Of a stretch of 64,000 nt of DNA, positions 56,091-64,000 are shown one piece after another. This DNA comes from Cyanophora paradoxa (taxonomy: Eukaryota; Glaucocystophyceae; Cyanophorales; Cyanophoraceae), in the NCBI GenBank assembly GCA_004431415.1, contig QPMI01000689.1:1-64000 (forward strand), in the 5' to 3' direction. The position numbers and the translations under genes were made by a program. Position 1 is the first letter of the stretch. Every line of letters starts with the position of its first letter. Below the pieces are notes generated by a model. That model did no database searches. It had not been told where the DNA came from and saw only the letters and a list, made by a program, of their open reading frames with translations.

Positions 56091-56163
56091 GGTTCTCGAG
56101 CGGATTTGAACCGCGTAGTTCCGAGTCAGAAATCAAGCGCTCTATTCTCTGAGCCAAAAACGC
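56091..56163 (-). tRNA. Decayed tRNA-like sequence, UCU anticodon position
   Basis: Read on the minus strand, 73 nt follow tRNA spacing exactly: D stem GCTC/GAGC, anticodon-loop TTTCTGA (UCU, Arg), T arm GCGG-TTCAAAT-CCGC. The acceptor stem pairs poorly and the anticodon stem has two mismatches, so it is probably non-functional or a tRNA mimic. It may also be chance retention of a captured host or viral tRNA. Confidence 0.35.
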
Positions 56164-56389
56164 TTTTCAGCCAAGTCGATTCTTAGGCTAGTGTTTCACC
56201 AAGTCTACTATGGCAAGTGACTTTCGCATCTTCAAACTGCTATATCTCATCACCAGATCATCAAAACGCAACGTTCTGCATAGCGCTGTGAAGCGCTTGA
56301 TAAGATCTACAAGACTATGTGTATATCATATGCATATATGTATATCTGTCATACATATATTTGGAAAAAACGAGTTTTTGCCTAGCAAA

Positions 56390-57775
56390 CTAGCTAGTTT
56401 TGGTCCTTTCTCTTAGTGTTCTCTGAGGTTTAGGGGCTGTATATGACTCCTTAGTAGTCTGAAAGTCATTATACCATCTTTGGCTATTCACTTCTGAAAG
56501 CTTCTGTGTTCCTGCTATAGTGAGCTTTTTGAGTTCCCTGTTAACTTTCCCAGCCTTCTCCTTTCTAGCCTCTATCAAAGGCTTATCTGGGACTTCATTA
56601 GCAGCTTCTATGCCCTCTCTCCTTATAGCAGCATCAACCCTAGCTTCCTCTTTAGCTTGCTCTAAGGCATCTACTGTAGGGGTTTCCAGATACTCAACTG
56701 CATTCACAGGCAACAGCTCATGGAAAGCAAACCTGTTATCTATGATCTCTCCAGTGGGACTCTTTAGCTTAAACTTGAAGCCTTCTCTACTATCAACAGT
56801 GTAAACCATCCTAGACCAATTGTTACCCTGTTTTGCAAAGGGGTTCTTCTCTACTTTCACTCTAACAAACATGCCAGGCTGCATGGTATCAAGATAAGCT
56901 ATTGATTTCTTGAATCTTTCATCTTCTAATCCCACTATATACCTATAATGCTCCTCTGTAGTTTCGCCTGGCTTCATCTTAGTAGCTGAGTGAACTGTAT
57001 TATTGTAATTATACTCAATATCACCTAACACATCAAAGAATCTAGCTGTATTATTAGCTATGCAGTAGTTTGTGATCAATCTCTTAATCTGCTTGTTAAA
57101 GGCTTCAATTCGACCTTGGCTTCTGTGGTCTGCAGTTCCACTCACTTGGTGTTCTATGTATTTACTAGATAGATACTCCTGGAATATTCGATTTTGGAAC
57201 TCACTTCCAGCATCTGATTGAACCTTTACTATGGGTCTTGCTACTCTCATCTCAAGCTGTTTAAATGCAGCTAATGTAGTGAGAGCTGATTTATCCCTAA
57301 TAGGTATGATATACCCAGTTCTCAGTGTGGATTCCATTGCAGTCATAAAGGTATCATAGCCATTGTTTTGTTTCTTATAAGCTGGGAAAAAGAGCAAATC
57401 AATCACATAGGTATCAAGGGGTTGCCTTATTGGGACCATGGGATCTCTCTTTCTAGATATAGCAGGTGCATTGATCTGAACTACCTCTTGCTTTTTATAG
57501 AACTCTTGCAACTGCTTATAGGATTCATCTGGTAACTCAGCCCTCATAGCTTGAAGCCCTTTGTAACCAGTTCTCACATCATAGAATCTCTTGGCAATCT
57601 TACTGGTTTCTTTCACTGCAATAGCAACTGGGATCTCTACTGGGACAAGCTCTTTCATCTCAGACTTTTTGACAATTCGAGATTCCCCTTTTTCCTCCTT
57701 TGGAACTGTGATAGGCAGTAGGTTACCTTGTAGTTGCTCAGTGGTTCTCCTAACTATTCTTCCAGTTGCTGGCAT
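56390..57775 (-). CDS. Retroviral-type (rve) DDE integrase, 461 aa
   Basis: Catalytic triad D126 (TYVIDLLFF), D188 (VQSDAGSEFQN) and E224 (GRIEAFNKQIKR), with 35 residues between the last two: the D,D35E arrangement. The N-terminal 110 residues are basic and helical. After the core, residues about 305-360 (MFVRVKVEKN, NNWSRMVYTV, FKFKLKSPTG) resemble the SH3/chromo-like tail of Maverick integrases. The C-terminus is Lys/Glu-rich. It would insert the element's DNA into the host genome. The ATG is 3 nt after the polymerase stop and in the same frame. Confidence 0.93.
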   Translation of the reverse strand: MPATGRIVRRTTEQLQGNLLPITVPKEEKGESRIVKKSEMKELVPVEIPVAIAVKETSKIAKRFYDVRTGYKGLQAMRAELPDESYKQLQEFYKKQEVVQINAPAISRKRDPMVPIRQPLDTYVIDLLFFPAYKKQNNGYDTFMTAMESTLRTGYIIPIRDKSALTTLAAFKQLEMRVARPIVKVQSDAGSEFQNRIFQEYLSSKYIEHQVSGTADHRSQGRIEAFNKQIKRLITNYCIANNTARFFDVLGDIEYNYNNTVHSATKMKPGETTEEHYRYIVGLEDERFKKSIAYLDTMQPGMFVRVKVEKNPFAKQGNNWSRMVYTVDSREGFKFKLKSPTGEIIDNRFAFHELLPVNAVEYLETPTVDALEQAKEEARVDAAIRREGIEAANEVPDKPLIEARKEKAGKVNRELKKLTIAGTQKLSEVNSQRWYNDFQTTKESYTAPKPQRTLRERTKTS

Positions 57776-57778
57776 CTC

Positions 57779-60700
57779 TTAATTAAAAGGAACAGAATTA
57801 ATACCATCTGGTAAGATGTATCTCTTTGCATCAAAGCAGTTTAGGGCAACCCTTCTACTCACAGTATCTATTATTGTGTGATCTGCCCTTCTCTTCTGCT
57901 TTGCAGTCACAGTCTTGCTGATACCTGCAAATAAACACTCCTTAAAATCATTGAATTGGAGTTCCTCAGTGGAAGTCCCAGAGAGCTTACTCCTCTCAAT
58001 CTCAGCAGTTCTGAAACTGTAAACTTTAGCTCTCAGACCCACATACTCCAATATAGCAGAACCTGGCATCTCATTTTTGTATTTACCTGGGGTCATTCTG
58101 TTAGATCCCCCTAGGTCCAAGGCATAAGATATATTCTCTATATCTTTTTGTAAGGTCTTAGATTCAATATATAGACAGAAGGAGTCAGTATCATGGAATA
58201 GTAACTTGGCTTTGGACCATTGGGACCTCACAGTATCATAGAAGAACTTGTAGTTATGCAGTTTGGCAGCATCCAAAACATAAGCCCCAATTGCAACTGG
58301 CTTATCTAGCTTCACATGTTTTGTGTAAAACTCAAAGGCAACTGCCCTTTCACTTATGGGACTTGTTGATTTCACTAAAGGAGAGGCTGCATATTTCATA
58401 AATAGCTTCTCAGTGTTGGCAATCTTAACCACAGATCGACCTCTACATGATTCAATGCATTTCCCATAGATTGAATTATTCATGAGCTTATAGAAATCAG
58501 CCTCGAATTTATTCACTGCTTTCCTTCTCATATCAGTGTTCAGCTCAATATAAGATTTCATTACAGGAGCCACAGTAAATGATAGGACCCTGTGGACTTT
58601 ACTCAATTTCACCCCTTTGTCCAACAGATACTGTAGAAGAGGCTCAGAAATCACATAGTTGGTCACAGAACCAAAGGTTGCAGTTAGCTTAGGGGTCTTA
58701 TCAAGCTCTTCTCCCGAAAGATCTAATAGGCTCTTTTGATATTGTGATAATTCTGCATATTCTACTATTTTCTTGTTAATAATTAGGGGAAAATCACTGT
58801 GATCTAGAAACAGCCTAATTGGGTAATCCAGATCAACTTCTAGGAAACTGGATCTGTTATCTTGTGGGTTGAATTCGGTCTCCCATCTAAAATCACCAAC
58901 TGGGATTGGCTGACTCAAACAGTAGCCATACAAGTTGTTAGCATCAAACAGCATAATATGGGAGTTCTCACCATCAGCCTCAGCATACCTACAAGGCATT
59001 GTTGCAAAGCCACCCCTGATTCCCCTCTCAACAAATTCGTATTGCTCTACATCACTTATAAGCTCTATTTTTGCCTTGGTGGTCCTTAACATAGCATCCC
59101 AAGATAACCCAGGGGCAGATACATAATGAACTGGGTCAAGTCCATATACTGAGTGTGAAAGCCTTCTGAAGGCTTGGAATTTGTTCATTAACTCAGTCAC
59201 ATCAGCAGCTCCGAAATCCATGAAATTACTGGCATCAATGAACTTGTAAAGACCCCATTGCAATGATAGGTATTGATCAAAATTTTTCGAAAGGATTTCA
59301 ATTCGCTTTTTATCACCCATGCCTGCTATTTTTCTGAAAATGAATGTCCCACAGTCATCCATTTGGTCAACAACAACTGCAACTTTGGTTTGCTTTGAGA
59401 TTCTCCTATGGAGATTGCAGTTTCTGCATGCAGGAGCAATGTAATGACCTGTGTGATGATCATGATCCCTGCATTTGAAGTTCTCTTTGGTGAACCTCTC
59501 ACTGCAAAGGTAACAGTGTTTAGTAGCCCTGTAAACAGCCTTTTGCTCATCTGTGAGTTCATTCATGGGTATATTGGTAAACAGAAAATCGATCAGTTCT
59601 CTTGCTTTGGACTCCAAGCATTCAAAGAGACCTCCCATTGGATCCTGCCCCTCAAATCGAAAATCTTGAACATCTGCCCCAGTGACTATTCTTATGTTGA
59701 CTGCTGAGACTTCTCTCTTGGATTTCGATGCATCTATGGGGATGCTTCTATGTTCAATCTTGCAGTAAACCACAACAGGAAGCCAAACAGTTTTCCTTAG
59801 GTTTTTCAGTCCAAACTCTATTGTGGTCTCAGGTTTAGGTGTGATTCCCTTTGAGAGTCTCCAATCAATGCATCTGTTTGAGTCCACATGAGCAGTGAGT
59901 TTAGCCTCAGACCTGAATCGAGATAAGCATGTGTCACAGTAGTGTAACTTCTGATCATTGTATGTTTCATGGTTAACTTTCAATAGCCTTGAAAGGGACA
60001 TGATTGTAATATAGTGACCATTCCCTTCATCATCAAATATCAGCATGAGATTAACCTTATGCTTTCTGCCTGGGTTACTTGATTGATGCAGGGGATAAAC
60101 AACCTCTCCATCGATTCCAAATATATTAATGCTAATGCCTGCATTTTGAGCCTCGAATTTATCAATTATTTCAGCATCACAGGCAACAGGGAATGGGATA
60201 TTGTCGAAATTGAGAGCCAGCGGATTATAAGCGATTGCTGAGTATTTCCATTTGCGATACTGTGAAAGCTCATTCCTCTTATGGGAGTTTATCGCTTTTC
60301 TGTGAATATATGCCAAAATTGCATTTTCGAAGCAGGAATCATCAATATTTCGAATATTCACTGTGGCTCTCTTCCTAGCAATCCACTCTGGGGTTTGTAG
60401 AAAGCATCCACCAGTTGGAGCATAACTCATAATAGCCACTCTGAGTATTTCAATTCTTTCTAAGCGATAGCTATCAACCACATTCATCTGCTCCTGACAC
60501 ATTTGGGCTGCTTTATTCAGCTCAGTTCGAATATTTCTCGATCTGGTTAATACAAAATAATCACTGTAAATGTATTTCGATATCCAAACCTGCGGATTGC
60601 TGACTTTAACGAACTTGCAGATAAAAGACAAGCGAACCTTGATTGCCCTGAATTGATCTAAACCCTGCCTTAATCGATTAGGAAGGGATGTAGCAATTCT

Positions 60701-61024
60701 GTCCAGGAATTCAATCACATCTACAACAACTTCCCTTCTGGCTCTGTAAGTGAGCCAGCGATATAATTCATTCATGGCTGTTCCATCTTCTGCCTCAGGT
60801 TCTATTTGCCTTAGGCGATCTAGTTCATCCAAGGTTTCAATTTTATCATATAGGTTATTTGCTTTTCTGGTTAATCTGGCTAAAGTGGGTCTACCCTTTG
60901 CAATTAAATCTATTTCCCGGTCATATTCAGCCTCTGTTATTTCATGGGCTGCATAAAGTGTTCCCAGCAATCCCATGAGTTCCCATTTCTTCTCTCTTAT
61001 GAGTTTGTTGGTAATTCGGGGCAT
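57779..61024 (-). CDS. Protein-primed family B DNA polymerase, 1081 aa
   Basis: Start MPRITNKLIREKKWELMGLL. A C2H2-like finger (YCDTCLSRF...AHVDSNRCIDW, about residues 365-390) is followed by a Cys/His module CYLCSERF...CRDHDHHTGHY...CRNCN (about 498-535) as in recombination endonuclease VII, common in Maverick polymerases. DPVHYVSAPGLSWDAMLRTT (about 650) belongs to the exonuclease-TPR1 region. Polymerase motif A is LFDANNLYGYCLSQ, motif B is KLMNNSIYGK and motif C is FHDTDSFCL, so all catalytic Asp are present. The long N-terminus (about 360 aa) may hold the terminal protein. It should replicate the linear element by protein priming. Confidence 0.95.
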   Translation of the reverse strand: MPRITNKLIREKKWELMGLLGTLYAAHEITEAEYDREIDLIAKGRPTLARLTRKANNLYDKIETLDELDRLRQIEPEAEDGTAMNELYRWLTYRARREVVVDVIEFLDRIATSLPNRLRQGLDQFRAIKVRLSFICKFVKVSNPQVWISKYIYSDYFVLTRSRNIRTELNKAAQMCQEQMNVVDSYRLERIEILRVAIMSYAPTGGCFLQTPEWIARKRATVNIRNIDDSCFENAILAYIHRKAINSHKRNELSQYRKWKYSAIAYNPLALNFDNIPFPVACDAEIIDKFEAQNAGISINIFGIDGEVVYPLHQSSNPGRKHKVNLMLIFDDEGNGHYITIMSLSRLLKVNHETYNDQKLHYCDTCLSRFRSEAKLTAHVDSNRCIDWRLSKGITPKPETTIEFGLKNLRKTVWLPVVVYCKIEHRSIPIDASKSKREVSAVNIRIVTGADVQDFRFEGQDPMGGLFECLESKARELIDFLFTNIPMNELTDEQKAVYRATKHCYLCSERFTKENFKCRDHDHHTGHYIAPACRNCNLHRRISKQTKVAVVVDQMDDCGTFIFRKIAGMGDKKRIEILSKNFDQYLSLQWGLYKFIDASNFMDFGAADVTELMNKFQAFRRLSHSVYGLDPVHYVSAPGLSWDAMLRTTKAKIELISDVEQYEFVERGIRGGFATMPCRYAEADGENSHIMLFDANNLYGYCLSQPIPVGDFRWETEFNPQDNRSSFLEVDLDYPIRLFLDHSDFPLIINKKIVEYAELSQYQKSLLDLSGEELDKTPKLTATFGSVTNYVISEPLLQYLLDKGVKLSKVHRVLSFTVAPVMKSYIELNTDMRRKAVNKFEADFYKLMNNSIYGKCIESCRGRSVVKIANTEKLFMKYAASPLVKSTSPISERAVAFEFYTKHVKLDKPVAIGAYVLDAAKLHNYKFFYDTVRSQWSKAKLLFHDTDSFCLYIESKTLQKDIENISYALDLGGSNRMTPGKYKNEMPGSAILEYVGLRAKVYSFRTAEIERSKLSGTSTEELQFNDFKECLFAGISKTVTAKQKRRADHTIIDTVSRRVALNCFDAKRYILPDGINSVPFN

Positions 61025-61085
61025 TATTCCTAACTTGTTCCTATTCTAAGGGGATATTTTATTTTAGGATGTTCTAAACGCATTT

Positions 61086-61436
61086 TTAAAATGTTTTAAT
61101 GGATCCATTGGCTTCCTCTGAATGGAATCGCAAAAACCGATTAATTCTAAATCTTGATTTCGGTTTTTGTAAATTGACTATCCAAGGTTCAAACAGATAC
61201 ATGTAATATGCTTCTCTGTTCATTAGGTCTTCATGCCCACCATTCTTGCTTGAATACAAGACTGAAAACTTGACATCAGCAGCCTTGCATAGGTCTGCTG
61301 TGGATTTCATTTCACCTGATTTGTGTTGTCTCCATCTTTTGTGTAGTGGCTGTGAGGTTCTCCCTATGTAGATTTTGTTCATTTCCTGACTCTCAATCAT
61401 ATAGATCGATCCAGAATCATGATCTGTTCCAGCCAT
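61086..61436 (-). CDS. GIY-YIG family endonuclease, 116 aa
   Basis: GSIYMIESQEMNKIYIGRTS carries the two Tyr of the GIY-YIG motif in diverged form (IYM...IYIG). KRWRQHKSG supplies the conserved Arg and His, and LMNREAYYMYLF the catalytic Glu. The length is that of the bare nuclease domain. A GIY-YIG nuclease gene is a known companion of pPolB and integrase in mavirus. It lies 61 bp upstream of the polymerase gene, same strand, perhaps co-transcribed. Confidence 0.88.
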   Translation of the reverse strand: MAGTDHDSGSIYMIESQEMNKIYIGRTSQPLHKRWRQHKSGEMKSTADLCKAADVKFSVLYSSKNGGHEDLMNREAYYMYLFEPWIVNLQKPKSRFRINRFLRFHSEEANGSIKTF

Positions 61437-61563
61437 GTCTTACTTCTAACATAAAAATATATTTTTCTATCTCTTAAATCATTTTTTGGAAATGGCTTAA
61501 AGCGAATTTGAAAAAAGGATATAGAGGAAAAATTATTTTCTTTTCTACTAGTAGAAAGGATCG

Positions 61564-62049
61564 ATGAATACCCAAGATATCATAGAAACCCTGAAAGCTT
61601 CGACCTCAATACCTGTTGAGGATGCCACAAGTATGTTTACTGATGCAACTAGAGATCTTTTGGATCGCTCTGTGAGTGAAAACAAAATCTTTGTGATCTC
61701 AAACACTGAAAAGCATGTCAAAATGTTTCGGAATTTGAATGTGGTCAATGGATATTCTCCTGAGAGAAGGCAACTTTGCTTCATTCTCTTCAAAGACAGT
61801 GGTTACCTAGTTCCCCAATCGATTTCTAAGAGTATTCTGAAATCGTTCTTACATGATGTCATCATATCTTTTGAGAGGGAAGAGGATACAACATGTGTTA
61901 TTTGTTTGGAAACTGATGAACCCCCTGGGACATGGAGTTGTTTCAAGTGTAATAGTCAAGTATGTGGTGACTGCACAGCAAAGCTGCCATCAAAAGATCA
62001 ATTCAAATGTCCAGTATGTAGAAGTGATCTTAGTGTTAAGTTGACTTAG
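61564..62049 (+). CDS. RING-finger protein, 161 aa
   Basis: MNTQDIIETLKASTSIPVED opens a 100-residue helical/beta domain without known match. The C-terminal 45 residues form a RING of the IAP/MDM2 type: CVIC, then CFKCNSQVCGDC, then CPVC. Such C-terminal RINGs are usually E3 ubiquitin ligases. It is the only plus-strand gene of the element seen here, with an AT-rich leader and TTTCTACTAGTAGAAAGG just before the ATG. Its stop codon lies in the left arm of stem-loop module B. Confidence 0.85.
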   Translation: MNTQDIIETLKASTSIPVEDATSMFTDATRDLLDRSVSENKIFVISNTEKHVKMFRNLNVVNGYSPERRQLCFILFKDSGYLVPQSISKSILKSFLHDVIISFEREEDTTCVICLETDEPPGTWSCFKCNSQVCGDCTAKLPSKDQFKCPVCRSDLSVKLT

Positions 62050-62143
62050 TGGGTGGAGTTGAGGCACTTTTTATTTCTTTTTAGGGCAGAGTCCTCTTTC
62101 AGAATCTGTGAAAAAATGAGTCAACTCCCCCCACTTAGTCAAC
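62040..62143. terminator. Stem-loop module B between convergent genes
   Basis: GTTGACTTAGTGGGTGGAGT pairs with ACTCCCCCCACTTAGTCAAC across an approximately 64-nt loop. It includes the RING stop codon and lies before the convergent helicase stop at 62231, so it could end transcripts from both sides. In mimivirus and its virophage, mRNA 3' ends form at such hairpins. Confidence 0.55.
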
Positions 62144-62230
62144 CTAATCGATAAATAAACCATAAATAAAAGACTGTTTGGGTCTTTTATGATAAATTTG
62201 AGTCAACTATGAGTCCACTTTTGAATAAAC

Positions 62231-64000
62231 CTAAACTTCAACATCAGAATCATAATCTGATGCATCTGGATCAGCAGCAGGTAGGTCCTGTTTCATTCTT
62301 GGATTAGCTTCTTCCTCAATAGTGTCATCATCTACAAGTTTCATCTTTCTGAATTCCTCAAATACTTGTGGGAATAGGAAATGATAGTATTGTTTGCCAT
62401 TTGTAGTTTTCACTTGAATATATGTAACACTTCTCATTTCAGTATAATATCTGCGACTATTATAATCGTTTTTATATTTGTTGCTGGTAATGAACTCCTG
62501 GAACCACTTCCAGGTTTCCACAAGGCTACCAGACTTGCATTTATTCTCGGAAATTAAGCCTCGATCCACAAGCCACTTAGTGAACATAAGAATGATTGGG
62601 GCGCATACCTGCTGGGCTAAATAGTATTTATTTGTAAGGGGTCTATCAGCAATCCAGTTCACATCCTCACAGTCAACTTTGGTTCTCAAATAGTGGGCAA
62701 TGTTTCGAATATTGCAGTGATCATTAAGCCATTTTACAAGTGGAAGGAAGTATGACCTATCCTTTGCGAATTTCTTACTAACTTCAACAACCACAAATCG
62801 CCTATCTCCAGCTTCAATTTTCACTGGAATGTTATTATTGCTGGTAAATATAATCCTGGCAAAGTTGCTTTTTGTGTATGAATCTATCCCTTTGTGTTCA
62901 ATTACAATCTTATCAGAAGTTATGAGATCTTTGAGCATATCATTATTTTCGAATGTGTCCTTGCCTGAGGCTTCATTGACAACAATCAAGATCTTATCCT
63001 CTCTGTTGTGGGCAAATCGACCAAACAGATCCTCTTTTGGCTTACCAGTTGCATAACTCAGGGCATCTCCAAGTATCTTCTTTTGAAAAGTATCAACCAA
63101 CACATTCTTACCAGTTCCTTGTTCACCAATGAAGATTATGGATACTCCATTGAGTTCCCCAGGCTTTTGCAGCATGTGGGCAAACCATTTCAATAGATAT
63201 TCGTAGGTATTTTGATCCTCACCAGACATTAAGAACAAGTGATCTAGGAAAGGCTTAATCATCTCAGCAGTTACATCCTCTGGAGCATTTTCGAATTGCT
63301 GATGGTCAACCTTCATTCCTGGATAGAGATTAAATACAGACTTGCATTTGGCACTGAGAGTAGCAGGAGGTGGGAGGAAATCCATGTAAGTTGATCTTGT
63401 GGCTGTTGGATCCACAATCCATTTCCTAAATGATTGCTCCCATTTCTCTTTCTCATTATCTGTCCCCTCATTCACAATCACCTTATGCATCAAGTGGGGG
63501 AAATGCTTTGTAGAGAGCTTCCCAATATCTTTTGGCATCCAGCAAAGTAGTTGTTCATCCCAGAGCATCACACAACCAACATTTTCAACATGATGCATTC
63601 GAGCATTGAAATACCTCTTATGCACATTGTAATGTTCAGCCAAAGGAGGGATACTTGCAGTCTTGTAATCGATTTCATCTGTGTCCTCTGGTAGGAATGC
63701 ATACTTTTTGGGGAAGAGTTCCTTGAAAAGCTCATTGTTATCTTTGCTCAACCAATAAACCAAGGATTTGAAGGTTAACACTTTGCCAGGCTCAACCTTC
63801 TTCTTGCTTCTGCGAAGCTGTGTAAACTTCTCCTGGCATTCATCATAATCATACTTGTCACTCTGTTCTGAGAATTGGTGGAAGAGTTCAGCTTGCATTT
63901 TAGGGGTGAACTTGTTGTCTTCCCCAACATTGATGATGACCAGTCCTACATCAATCCAAGTTTTATACTCATTAGCTCTCTCACCATTCAGACCCATTAT
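62231..64000 (-). CDS. SF3 helicase (primase-helicase), partial at window edge
   Basis: The frame is open to the window end. The first Met (63997) is followed by NEYKTWIDVGLVIINVG, a segment that in primase-helicases lies before the helicase, so the true start is probably outside. Walker A GEQGTGKN, Walker B ILIVVNEAS and motif C IIFTSNNNIPV identify superfamily 3. A D5_N-like region (MLWDEQLLCWMP...) precedes it. The C-terminus is acidic (DPDASDYDSDVEV). Ring helicases of this kind unwind viral DNA during replication, together with the pPolB. Confidence 0.92.
   Translation of the reverse strand: MMGLNGERANEYKTWIDVGLVIINVGEDNKFTPKMQAELFHQFSEQSDKYDYDECQEKFTQLRRSKKKVEPGKVLTFKSLVYWLSKDNNELFKELFPKKYAFLPEDTDEIDYKTASIPPLAEHYNVHKRYFNARMHHVENVGCVMLWDEQLLCWMPKDIGKLSTKHFPHLMHKVIVNEGTDNEKEKWEQSFRKWIVDPTATRSTYMDFLPPPATLSAKCKSVFNLYPGMKVDHQQFENAPEDVTAEMIKPFLDHLFLMSGEDQNTYEYLLKWFAHMLQKPGELNGVSIIFIGEQGTGKNVLVDTFQKKILGDALSYATGKPKEDLFGRFAHNREDKILIVVNEASGKDTFENNDMLKDLITSDKIVIEHKGIDSYTKSNFARIIFTSNNNIPVKIEAGDRRFVVVEVSKKFAKDRSYFLPLVKWLNDHCNIRNIAHYLRTKVDCEDVNWIADRPLTNKYYLAQQVCAPIILMFTKWLVDRGLISENKCKSGSLVETWKWFQEFITSNKYKNDYNSRRYYTEMRSVTYIQVKTTNGKQYYHFLFPQVFEEFRKMKLVDDDTIEEEANPRMKQDLPAADPDASDYDSDVEV

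Larger units (their letters stand above)
54870..56389. other. AT-rich non-coding left end of the element
   Basis: About 1.5 kb without a credible gene. 54,880-55,110 repeats AATCGA(A/T)T(A/T)ATATC-like words (TCGATTAAT, TTATATCAATAA). 55,140-55,600 repeats AAGTTGACTCA / TTAGTCAAC words and holds a large hairpin. 56,091-56,163 is tRNA-like. Confidence 0.55.
54799..64000. mobile_element. Maverick/Polinton or mavirus-like endogenous virus (left part)
   Basis: AT-rich block with intronless genes: rve integrase, protein-primed polymerase B, GIY-YIG nuclease, RING protein and SF3 helicase. This set is that of Mavericks/Polintons and of the virophage mavirus, which has pPolB, rve integrase, helicase and GIY-YIG. 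Codon use, AT content and lack of introns contrast sharply with the flanking host DNA. Major capsid, minor capsid, ATPase and protease genes are not in the window. The right end and any target-site duplication are beyond 64 kb. Confidence 0.85.

Overview
The window is nuclear DNA of a GC-rich unicellular eukaryote, probably an alga. Most genes are cut by many short introns that start GTGCGY, GTACCCC or sometimes GC, and end in YGCAG. The very high GC, frequent GC-AG introns and an adjoining AT-rich virus-like element would suit a haptophyte such as Emiliania or a relative, but the species is inference. All gene models here were spliced by eye. Exon lists are partial, and ends marked uncertain should be treated so.

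Region 1-33.6 kb is host gene space. From left to right it holds: a decayed copy of terminal nucleotidyltransferase exons (1.3-1.9 kb); a SREK1IP1-like zinc-knuckle splicing factor (minus); a four-RRM PTB/hnRNP-L-like protein with a prion-like QGY tail, whose introns carry six copies of a box C/D snoRNA; a predicted secreted protein (minus); a TIR protein resembling the SARM1 TIR domain; an M50 site-2-protease-like membrane peptidase (minus); a small membrane protein; a 15.5-kb gene for a giant multi-C2 protein with a coiled-coil tail (minus); and, divergently, a poly(A)/poly(U) terminal nucleotidyltransferase.

Region 33.6-47 kb is repeat-rich. It has a small Cys-containing gene, a 1-kb segment flanked by direct repeats, an 86-bp tandem array, and a large inverted duplication of a leucine-rich-protein gene that flanks an unusual CXC-domain plus HNH-nuclease gene. 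Two further minus-strand genes follow.

Region 47-54.8 kb is a compact block of lineage-specific genes: an HNH-like protein, a P/Q-rich protein with a broken, tandemly duplicated C-terminal half, a protein with a twice-repeated acidic/SIM-like unit, and two Cys-containing unknowns. Their 5' regions share palindromic modules (GGAAAG-TACCT-CTTTCC and GTGGATCCAC) placed before TATA-like boxes, so they look like a co-regulated, possibly virus-derived cluster.

At about 54.8 kb the base composition falls abruptly to AT-rich and stays so to the window end. This is the left part of a Maverick/Polinton or mavirus-like endogenous virus: a D,D35E integrase, a protein-primed family B DNA polymerase in the same frame immediately upstream of the integrase, a GIY-YIG nuclease, a RING protein and an SF3 helicase that runs off the window. 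Capsid genes, if present, lie beyond 64 kb. The element begins with a 27-bp inverted repeat inside or just after the first exon of a GC-rich gene, which it appears to interrupt.
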